60,674 nucleotides of DNA from contig JALWKP010000057.1 of assembly GCA_027081355.1 (NCBI GenBank), forward strand, positions 1 through 60,674, read 5' to 3'. This stretch comes from Campylobacteraceae bacterium (GTDB taxonomy: Bacteria; Campylobacterota; Campylobacteria; Campylobacterales; Sulfurovaceae). A program made the position numbers and the translations under genes. Positions 33,088 to 42,700 of this stretch are shown here, one piece after another. The notes below the pieces were generated by a model. It had not been told where the DNA came from. It ran no database searches and saw only the letters and a list, made by a program, of their open reading frames with translations. The stretch's first letter is position 1; each line of letters begins with the position of its first letter.

Positions 33088-35190
33088 ATGAATATTTTGA
33101 AGAAAATGAGCATACGTTCCAAATTTATCATTTTAATGTTAATTGTAAGCATCTCCAGCATTATTGCTATCGGGGTTATTGGCAACAGAAGCGGAGAGAG
33201 GATTTTGAAGTGTTCAGTTTCGCAAAAGCTTGATTTACTAAAAGATATGAAAGCGCGCCAAATCAAAAACTACCTAAACACAATTAAGAGCAATTTAAAA
33301 ATGCTATCATCCGATAAAATGGTAGCAGATGCAATGAGAGAATTTATTGTATCTTACAATTTGGCAAAATACAACGCCCTAAGCCCTAAAGAAGAGAAAG
33401 AGTTAAAAGAGTATTACAGAAAAAATGTTTTGCCGTTTGTAAAAAAGGGCTCGGAAGCAAAAGTTTCGCTTGAGAATATCTTGCCAAAAACCGTAGCGGC
33501 TAACTATTTGCAGTATCACTACATTGTAAAAAACAGTTTCGCAAAAAGCAAAGATAAATTAATTAAAGCGGACGACAATAGCAGTTACAGTAAAATACAC
33601 GCAAAATTTCACGCTAGTTTAAAAGATATTTGCGACCATTTGGGTTTTAAAGATTTATACTTTATCGAAGCCGAAAGCGGCGAAATTGTTTACAGCGTAA
33701 AAAAAGAGATAGATTTTGCAAGCAGTTTAAAAGTGGGCGATTACAGAAAAAGCAATTTTGCTGCGCTGGTAAAAAAGTTAAACCGCTCGGTGGCAAAAGG
33801 CTCGCTGTTTATGTCGGATTTTGAAAGTTACATTCCATCTTGCGGAAAACCTGCTGCATTTGTCGGGATAACTGTTTATGACGGCGATGAATTTTTGGGA
33901 ATTTTAGCTGTTAGGATAGGAAGCGGCAAGATAGATGAAATTCTTAGCGAAAAGGGCAAATATAAAGCAATAGGGCTTGGCAAAAGCGGTGAAATTTATA
34001 TACTAGGCAGCGATTACAAAATGCGCTCTCAAAGCCGCTTTATGCAGGAAAACCCAAAAAAATTTTTAAAACAGTTAGAAAAAATCAATATACCTGCAAA
34101 AGAGATAGAAGAGATTAAGCGCTATCACAGCACAATTTTGCATTTAAAAGTGACAACAAAAAGCGCAAAAAAAGCGCTTGAGGGCAAGGATGGCATAGCT
34201 TATGCCAAAAATTACCTTGGGCAAAAGGTTTTAAGCTCTTATGCGCCGCTGCATCTTGACTTTTTAAACTGGGCGATAATTGTCGAGCAAGGTGCAAAAG
34301 AGGCAGGCAGTGAAATTGTCGATTTTAGAGAGAAATTTGCAGTTTCGACAATTGTTATAATCTTTTTGGTAACGCTTTTTGCAATGCTCTCTGCCAGAGC
34401 CTTTACAAAACCGGTAAATGCGCTTATTAAGGGGGTTAGAGGCAACAAAGGCAAAGTTTGCGTTGATAGCAGCGACGAGTTTGGGGAGCTTGCAGATTCG
34501 TATAACTCTATGATGCAAAAAATCAAAACCCAAAAAGAGGAGATAGAGCAAAAAGATAACGAAATTAACCATCTTCTTCTTGATATTATGCCAGAGACCA
34601 TTGTTAAAAGATATTTGGCAAAAGAAGAAGATATTATAGAAAAACACTCTAATGTTACGGTGCTATTTACTTCGCTGACCGGACTTTCTGAACTTTACGA
34701 GCGCTATTCGCACGATGTTGCGTTTAAGCGCCATAACGACCTTTTTGAATCATTCGACAATGCAGCAATAGAACTTGGGGTAGAGAAAATTAAAACCATA
34801 GGCGACGATTATATGGCAGCAAGCGGCTTAATAAATCCGCGCTTTAACCATGCGCAAAAAGCGGTTGATTTTGCCATTAAAATGTTAGATATTATAGAGG
34901 CTTTCAACAGAGAAAACGGCACAGAAATCGGCATTAGAATAGGTTTAGACTCAGGCGATGTTTATGCCGGGCTTGTGGGGAATATTAAAATCGAATACAA
35001 TGTGTGGGGGAATACAGTTGATATTGCCAGTGCATTGCGATACTATACCTGCAATAATTCGATAAGAATAACCAAAATCGTATATGAATTGCTAACAAAC
35101 AAAGAGCAGTTTGCAAAATGCAAAAGCGTAGAGATAGAAGAGTTTGGAGTAGTTGAAAGCTATCAATACGGCGGCTGCAAAGAGGATTAA
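33088..35190 (+). CDS. dCache-HAMP sensor with degenerate class III nucleotide cyclase domain
   Basis: 700 residues. A transmembrane helix lies near 10-30, then a large periplasmic dCache-like sensor (~35-400) and a second transmembrane helix (~415-435, FAVSTIVIIFLVTLFAMLSA). A HAMP segment (~437-485) and a coiled coil follow, then a class III cyclase domain (~515-690). The fold is clear, for example VEKIKTIGDDYMAASGL and IGIRIGLDSGDVYAGLVG. Against the known active site, Lys569 and Asp573 are kept. The first metal Asp is Ser529 (LFTSLTG). The substrate-selecting Asp is Asn638 (YNVWG), and the transition-state Asn and Arg are Asp645 and Ala649. It may be a pseudo-cyclase or have new chemistry. 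It is coupled to the channel gene 2 bases downstream. Confidence 0.85.
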   Translation: MNILKKMSIRSKFIILMLIVSISSIIAIGVIGNRSGERILKCSVSQKLDLLKDMKARQIKNYLNTIKSNLKMLSSDKMVADAMREFIVSYNLAKYNALSPKEEKELKEYYRKNVLPFVKKGSEAKVSLENILPKTVAANYLQYHYIVKNSFAKSKDKLIKADDNSSYSKIHAKFHASLKDICDHLGFKDLYFIEAESGEIVYSVKKEIDFASSLKVGDYRKSNFAALVKKLNRSVAKGSLFMSDFESYIPSCGKPAAFVGITVYDGDEFLGILAVRIGSGKIDEILSEKGKYKAIGLGKSGEIYILGSDYKMRSQSRFMQENPKKFLKQLEKINIPAKEIEEIKRYHSTILHLKVTTKSAKKALEGKDGIAYAKNYLGQKVLSSYAPLHLDFLNWAIIVEQGAKEAGSEIVDFREKFAVSTIVIIFLVTLFAMLSARAFTKPVNALIKGVRGNKGKVCVDSSDEFGELADSYNSMMQKIKTQKEEIEQKDNEINHLLLDIMPETIVKRYLAKEEDIIEKHSNVTVLFTSLTGLSELYERYSHDVAFKRHNDLFESFDNAAIELGVEKIKTIGDDYMAASGLINPRFNHAQKAVDFAIKMLDIIEAFNRENGTEIGIRIGLDSGDVYAGLVGNIKIEYNVWGNTVDIASALRYYTCNNSIRITKIVYELLTNKEQFAKCKSVEIEEFGVVESYQYGGCKED

Positions 35191-35192
35191 AA

Positions 35193-36632
35193 ATGATAGA
35201 TTATATTATTCAAAACGGGTGGATGCCTTGGCTTATTAGCATTACGCTGCTCTATCCGCTCTCTATTGTTTTAATTGGCGAAATTATTTTTAGAATACGG
35301 CATAAATACCCGCAATTTACATCTATTTTAAGGATTATGCAGTTTGTTATTATTCCTTCGTTTATTATAATGAAGATGATGACAACAATAATCGGGCTTA
35401 GCAGCTCTAATGTTTTTGTAAAGATATTTAGCACCATTTTTTGGATTTCTGTAATTATTTCGACTGTGGCGGCATTTAACGCCCTGATGCTTTTAAAAAA
35501 TTCTAAAACTGCAAAAGTACCAAAATTACTAATAGATTTAGCACGGTTATTTCTTATTATTTTGGGCATTGCATTTGTAGTATCGCACATTTGGGGCGTT
35601 GATTTAACTAAACTTTTAACTGCGCTTGGCGTTGGCTCGGTGGTTTTGGGATTGGCTTTGCAAGATACGCTAAGCGGCGTATTTTCGGGCTTTGCACTGC
35701 TTTCTGGGAATCAGTTTAATATTGGAGATTGGCTAAAAGTCGGAGATACAGAGGGGCAGATTGAGGGTATGGATTGGCGCTCGGTTACCCTGCTTACGCG
35801 CGAAAACGATTATGTCGTAATTCCAAATACGATGCTTGCAAAAGACAGATTTATAAACTTTAGCCGCCCAAATCCGATACATATGGAAAGGGTAACATTT
35901 GATATATCTTTTGACGATGCGCCCCATAAAGTTAAAGATATTTTGCTCTCTGTGGCAAATCAGACCGACGGCATTTTAAAAGAACCGGCACCCATTGTGG
36001 CTCTGCTTTCTTACGATGAGTTTTCGGTTAAATATGAAATTCAGTATTTTATAAACGATTACAGCCGCCAGCCGGTAATTAGAGATAAATTTATATCGGC
36101 AGTATGGTATGCAGCAAGCAGAGACGGCTTTGTCTTCCCTACGCGCTCGCACGAAGTTTACCATTTTGAGGGCAATAAACCGGGTGAAAACGGCGATATT
36201 GGCGCAATTTTAGAAAAATTAAGAACCCTGCCTTTAAAATTAAGCGAAGAAGAGTATAAAAATGTCGCAAAAAATGCAAAACTTTACAATTACGGAAAGG
36301 GCGAAGAGATACTGCGCCAAGGAGAATATACCAAACTTTTATACTTTATTACAAAAGGGAGCGTAGAAGAGGTTTTTATAGATAATAAAGAGAAAAAACA
36401 CCCAATTGCCGCCCTTGAAGAGGGGCAATTTTTTGGAATGCGCACCCTTACTGGAACCCAGCCAAACAAAACATCATTCTACGCCAAAAGCGATACAGAG
36501 GTAATTACCCTGAATTTAAACGCAATAAAAATAATCCTTCAAGCCTATCCGCATTTTGCCCAAACAATAGAAACCGTCTTTGAAAACCGGGATGAAATGC
36601 TGGAAAAAGTAAAAAAACTGGTGCACAATTAG
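35193..36632 (+). CDS. MscS-type channel with C-terminal cyclic-nucleotide-binding domain (bCNG-like)
   Basis: 479 residues. There are four predicted membrane helices. The pore helix reads LLTALGVGSVVLGLALQDTLSGVFSGFALL, followed by the MscS beta-domain (FNIGDWLKVGDTEGQIEGMDWRSVTLLTRENDYVVIPNTML) and the C-terminal alpha/beta part. Residues ~365-470 form a CRP-like domain (YGKGEEILRQGEYTKLLYFITKGSVE). This pairing defines the bacterial cyclic-nucleotide-gated branch of the MscS superfamily. In the phosphate-binding cassette the usual FGE is FGM (Met416), and the usual Arg ten residues later is Lys426. Ligand binding may therefore differ from cAMP/cGMP. It is the last gene of the TAXI-cyclase-channel operon. 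Confidence 0.87.
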   Translation: MIDYIIQNGWMPWLISITLLYPLSIVLIGEIIFRIRHKYPQFTSILRIMQFVIIPSFIIMKMMTTIIGLSSSNVFVKIFSTIFWISVIISTVAAFNALMLLKNSKTAKVPKLLIDLARLFLIILGIAFVVSHIWGVDLTKLLTALGVGSVVLGLALQDTLSGVFSGFALLSGNQFNIGDWLKVGDTEGQIEGMDWRSVTLLTRENDYVVIPNTMLAKDRFINFSRPNPIHMERVTFDISFDDAPHKVKDILLSVANQTDGILKEPAPIVALLSYDEFSVKYEIQYFINDYSRQPVIRDKFISAVWYAASRDGFVFPTRSHEVYHFEGNKPGENGDIGAILEKLRTLPLKLSEEEYKNVAKNAKLYNYGKGEEILRQGEYTKLLYFITKGSVEEVFIDNKEKKHPIAALEEGQFFGMRTLTGTQPNKTSFYAKSDTEVITLNLNAIKIILQAYPHFAQTIETVFENRDEMLEKVKKLVHN

Positions 36633-36658
36633 GGAGAATCTTGGCTTTATTGGCTATC

Positions 36659-36701
36659 GGTTTTAATTATATTTTATGTTAAAAAAGTGTTAATTAAAAC
36701 C
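36659..36701. terminator. AT-rich inverted repeat after the channel gene
   Basis: GGTTTTAATTA (36659-36669) pairs with TAATTAAAACC (36691-36701), an 11-bp perfect stem with a 21-base loop. It may act as a terminator or attenuator between the sensor/channel operon and the giant lipoprotein gene. The stem is weak because it is AT-rich. Confidence 0.4.
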
Positions 36702-36722
36702 AATATATTACTATTATTTAGG

Positions 36723-36728
36723 TATAAT
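36723..36728 (+). promoter_or_regulatory. -10 box of the giant lipoprotein gene
   Basis: A TATAAT lies 18 bases before the ATG, within GGTATAATTACC. An AAAGGA ribosome site follows at 36734-36739. No clear -35 box is visible. Confidence 0.45.
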
Positions 36729-36745
36729 TACCTAAAGGATTATGT

Positions 36746-39700
36746 ATGAAAAATATAATTATTTTAATTTTAACAATATTTGTGCTAATTGGATGCGGCG
36801 GCGGAAGTTCTAAAAGTTACTATAACAATACATCCCAAAAAAGCGGTTTTGAAAAAATATATACCCTAACTCAATACAGTAAAAAATTAAATTTCAACTC
36901 TAGCGGAAAATATGTTTTGCAAAATGCTCCAAAAGGTATGGCAGTTTATCCAAACGGCACTCTTGTCTGGACGCCAGCAAATGAGCAGGCGGGAAATTAT
37001 GCTGTTGAGGTAAATCTTGTAAAAGACGGCAGTGTCATTGAAAGCAAGAAGCTGAATTTAAAAGTAATAGATTCGGGTAAAAGTTATGATGGGGTTTTTA
37101 TTGATTTAAGCGGAAAAAATGGAGGAGACGGAAGTCCTCAGAATCCATATGGCACCTTTAAAGAGGCTTGTGAAAATTTAAACGGTCTGCACAATATTTA
37201 CATTCGGGGCGGAGTTTATAAAAACCCGGGTTATCATAAAGATTATGGCAAAAGCGGCAGATTTCCGGCAATAGAAGCCAATTGCCAAGGAACAAAGAGC
37301 AATCCTATTGTTATCCGTCCATGGGGCAATGAGTATGTGAAATTAAAAACAGATGCGCTTTATGGCATTAAAATTAAGCCGGGAGCAAAATATATAACCG
37401 TGCAGAATTTAGAAATTGAAGGTGAAGCAGAAGATATTACGCTTGATACTGCACTAAAGTATTGGTGGCAGGACAATAACGATACAATGCAAAGCACCGG
37501 CATATCTGCAAGCGGAGACAATATTGTTATAAAAGACAACGTAATCCACGCAATGAGCGGAAGCGGAATAAGTGTTAGCGCAGGCAAATATGCAACAATA
37601 GAGGGCAATATTGTTTATGATTGCGATTGGTGGACAATTGCCGGCAGCAAAGGAATCGGCATAACTTCTGCCAGGGGAAGCGATGCAAACGGCGGGTATA
37701 AAAATAAAATTATTAACAATTTGGTTTTTAATGTAGAGCAAAGAGTTATGTCGCATGTTTGGAAAAAGGGGTTTGCAACTCTTACAATTGATGAAGGCGA
37801 AGCGCTTTTGATTCAAGAGGGCAAACAGACTGACGGCACACAAAGCAGCAGTTATAACGGAAAATATTTAGTTAAAGATAACATTTTATTATATAACGGT
37901 AAAACGGCAGTATCTAATTTGGCAAAAGATGTAAATTTTATAAATAATACCCTTTATAATAATGGCGGCGCTACAAAGCAAGCAGGGTTTAGAGTGGGGC
38001 ATTCTAAGAATATAAATATTGAAAATAACGCGATAGAATCAAATATTTCGCAAACTGTTTTATACTCTTGCGACAATTCAAGCAGCAATATCAATTTAAT
38101 TAATAATTATGCAAAAGGGGTTATTGCAAATAGCAGTATAGATGGTATTAAAAGTGTCAATAAACTGTTTAACGACCCTAAAAACTTTGATTTTTCGATA
38201 GTTTCTAATTTGCCTCAAAATATTGGCGCCGGCAAAGATGCCATTATCAATATAAAGAAAAAATTGAAACTTTATAATATAAAGGTGCAAAGAAAACATT
38301 TAAAAGTTAATCAAGCCAATGAGACTAAATATATTGTAGAACACGCACCGGGTAAAATAGACTGCAGCCATTATAATGATGAAAAAGACCCATATATCCT
38401 AATTACCAATATAAATAGCAGTCATACGCTTGTTAAAGATTTAGGAATAACACAATTTAAATTATATATTAAGCATAAATTCGGCGAATGTATAGACAGA
38501 GCCGACTCTTTAAACGATGCAGACACTAAAGAGGCATCGTTTATAGACAGCAAAGTAATACATGCAAAATACAGCGATAATTGCGGACACAGCGGTTACA
38601 CAGACAGCAACGGAATCTTTAAGTATAAAAAAGGATGCGATGTCAGTTTTTGGGCAGGCAATGTCTATTTAGGCAAGGCCAAGCCTATTGAAGTTCCAAA
38701 AAATTTGCATTTAAAAACAAAAACATATGTAACTCCTCTGCTTTTGGCAGGCAAAAAAAGGATTGATGATTCTAAAGTAATTAAAATAGTTAAATTTTTA
38801 ATGGCAATAGATAAAGACAGCAATGCCAGCAACGGTATTGAAATACCTAAAGAGTCTATTTTATTAAAAAACAAACAGAGTGCCCAAGATTACAAATTTA
38901 GCGATGAAGATGAAGCGCCAAGCACTGTAGAGGCAAAAGAACATCTGTTTCATACGCTTCATAAAAACTTTACTGATACGCTCAATAAAGAGATAAATAA
39001 ATTTGAGACCTTTTTTTATAATCCAAAAATTAATGATTCCAATTTAAAATACTCAATTAAAAACAGACCAAGCTGGCTTAACTTTAATACAAAAAACGGG
39101 ATATTAAGAGGTGTTGCAAATATTGCCGGAGAGTATAAAGATATTGAAATTAGCGCAACTGACAATAAAAACAATAACTTTATAGTTGCTAAATTAAATA
39201 TTACTGTTAATCCCCCTTTGAATCTGGCTCATCTTTTTGGAAAGGCTTCGCAAGGAAGTGAATATGGCAACAGTTATCCGGCTGAGAATGTTTTGGATGA
39301 TAATAACGATACATTTAACCATACTTTAAACAATTCAAAAACAAATTGGCTGCAAATAAAATTGCCTGAGGGGGTTGAAATAAAAGAGATTGTAATTGTA
39401 AATAGAAACTCTTATATGTCCCGATTAAACGGAGCTAAAGTTTATTTAAGCAATAAAAGTTACAACGGAATATTAAATAAAGACAATTTAATTGGAACAC
39501 TGTCGGCAGATTTAGAACAAAAATTTAATTTTAAAATTCCTAAAAAGGGCAGTTATGTGCTGATTAAAGCTAAAGGAAACAATTATTTGCATATAGCACA
39601 AGTGCAAGTTTACGGAACTTTTGGAAATAAACCGTATATTATTCACAAAAATGAAACATTTGGTTTGGATTTTAATGCAACTGAGGGTGCTTATGTTGGC

Positions 39701-42700
39701 AAAATCGAAGCAAAAGCAAAAAGCAATAAAACATTGAGATATAAAATTTTAGATAATGTGCCGTTTAAAATCAACAGCAAAGGCGTAATTATATTAAATG
39801 GAAAACTAAATCATAATGTAACACCAAGTTACAGCTTTAAAGTTAAAGTAAGCAACGGTTCTTTGTGGGATACGGCAAATGTAAATGTTAAATTACTTTC
39901 AAAAAATGGTGTTAAAGCGTGGCGATGGAGTGGAATAGAAGGTAATTCGATAAACAGCTTTTTATCTTCTGCACATTATAAAAATGATTCGCCTGATAAA
40001 AGTTTTTACCTTGATAAAATCGATTTTAATGCAAATAAAGAAGATAACTTTGGGCAAAAAATGAGCACAGTTTTAAGAGTTCCCAAAAGCGGTTTTTATA
40101 CATTTGCAATTATAGGAGACAACAGTTGCCGGCTTGATTTTAACGGAATAAAAAATTTTGCTTATAAATCCAGCCGGGGGAATTATCAAGATTGGAAAAA
40201 TGCAGGAAAAAGCAAAAAAGTTTATTTGCAAAAAGGGGAAATTTATCCGCTTACAGCTTATCTTAAAGAGAGCAGCGGGCAAGAGAGCATAAGTGCAGGC
40301 TGGAAAATGCCTGGAAAAGACAGTTTTACTGTTATAGGAGCGAAATATTTATATAAAGAAGAGTTAAACATTACAAATATTAAACCTCATTTCCTAAACA
40401 ATATAAATAAATTTAATATTTTAGAAAGCGAAGACAGTATAGGCGATACAGTGCTAAATTTAAAAGCCAGCGATTCCCAAGATGAATTGACATACACAAT
40501 TATAGGCGATGTTCCATTTACTATTGATAATAATGGAAATATAATAATAAGCGGTTCTTTGGAAGTAAAAGATTACCAATTTGATGTAAAAGCCAGTGAC
40601 GGCACTAATGAGACAATCCGCCATATTGTAATTCACTCGCCAGTAAATACAAAAAGTTTAAACGAGGCAAAAGAGGAGTTTTACGAGAGAGCCAGAGTGT
40701 TTGACGGCAATAAAAGTGTAGATGAGTTGGTAGAGAGCTTTTTGGCTTATGCCCATAAAAAGGCTAAAAATGATTATAGTTTGTATATTAGCGAAGCTCT
40801 TAACCCTAAAGTGTGGCAATTTATAGAGGAGAATCCGTCTGTTAAAGAGGGGCTCTATGCTTCGAGATTTCCGGTAAATCCATACAGTATTAAAAATTTG
40901 GGGGATTTTTTAGATAAATGGAAAGAAGAGGGCAAAAGCGATGCTTTTATTCAAAAGTATAAGAATGTAGCTTTAGGGCTTGCAATAAATGCAAAAGAAC
41001 GCGGTATTTTTAAAGAAGCTCTTTTTGGAGATACCGGTGACCATAAAGTTGTAGATTATTTAGATATTCCCAAAATGGAAGCCAAAAAAAGGCGCTGGCT
41101 GGAACATTTTGATTTTAAAAACCTGGGTTACGGTATAAGCAAATCGAAATTTATTGATATGCTTTATATTTATTATAAACTTTCAAAAAGCGAAAGAGAA
41201 TCTATACGCACGGCAGGAGCCAAATTAAAAAAAGCATTTAATGACGGTTATTCGGTAAATGATATAACGCCTGATATTAGAAAAACTTATAATATTTCAT
41301 ATGATGAATTAAATGTTTATAGAATTTTAAGCGGGTTAAACAGGCTTGAATGCTATGCTCAGGGGAACCCTTGTGCCAAAATAGATACATTTATCGAAAA
41401 TGAAAACAATGATACTCTGACAAAAAGTTATATTTTGGCTAATTTCAAAAAGTATAAAAATAAAATCGGCTTAATTTCGGCAAGAGATGATATGAATTGG
41501 GAGTTGGCAGGAGAGATTGGAATTGTGCCAAAAAATCAAAAAGATTATCGTTTAATGCCATTTTATGATTTGGCAAATATGAAGATAGCAAATGATGAAA
41601 TTCCAGCAAAAGATTTTAATGACAGCGAGCCAAATTGGCCTTTGTTTAATTATCCGCTCTCTAAATTGCCTTGGCAGATTTTAGCTTTAGAACAGAGTGC
41701 TCAGAAAAAAGAGTGCAATTATGTTAAAAACCGTTTTTTTGAGACAGACAAAGCTAAATTACGAGAAAGTTATCCTCCTAATGCAGTTGATGGAGGTAAA
41801 AAAGCAGAAAAAAGATTTATTCAATATACTACCTATACTTGGGATTATGACAAGCCAGAAGTTTGGTTTAGAAAAAGCGATTGGTCTCCTCATAGAACTG
41901 TTTACAGAGTTTTGCAAGACGGCGGCGTGTGCGGACGGCAATCTACAATGGGACAGCATGTCAATGAATGCTTAAACCGCCCGAGTATCGGAACTGGACA
42001 GCCGGGACACAGAGCTTGGGTAGGAGTGTTTTTAAGCAAAGACAATCCTGAACAGTTTTATACAACAATAGGTTATAAAGTCGGTTCAAGAGAATCGGCA
42101 ACACCCCATAGCCGCACTATCTACAACCAATATACAAGTGAAATTAGAGAAAATGGCTTGGAACGCTTTACCGGAGTTGTAACCGGCGTAAGCCAAGCAA
42201 GTGCGGGAGAACACAAATACAACCAGTCTATGATACTTCAGCATATTTCTAAACTGATGGAAAAAGAGAATTCTGCAAGTGCTGAAGCTCTGCTTAAAAA
42301 GGCTATTGAGCTGGTTCCGCAAAATACAGATGCTTGGTATCAGCTGTCTTTATATTATGCAAAATTGGACGAGCCGGAAAAAATTATTGCACTTGCAAAC
42401 GAGTATATGCAAAAAAGAGACACTTTCTTTATGGAGCCAAATAATCGCAAAGGTGCGGATAATTTAGAAATAGTTACAGGAAAGAATATAGCTTTTTCCA
42501 TAAATTTAGCTCCTAGCATAAACTATGGCAAAGGCGAAAAAGCCGAGTGGGGGAAAGAGCAGCTTTGGAAATATTTAGACAAATATGAAAAAAATTACAG
42601 GTCTATAAGAAGTTACAGAAACCAAAACAGATATTTAGCAAATTATTACCTTGGCAAATTAAAAGATAAAGGCGCTTTTAAAGATGCTGTAAAAGAGCTT

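Noticed and set aside
34649-35190. Diguanylate cyclase (GGDEF) as output domain of the sensor
   Set aside because: No GGDEF motif; the segment matches class III nucleotide cyclase folds (KTIGDDYMAASG and RIGLDSGDVYAG).
42086-42322. Open frames on the strand opposite the giant lipoprotein gene
   Set aside because: They have no ribosome sites and no recognisable protein patterns, and the long forward frame explains the region fully.
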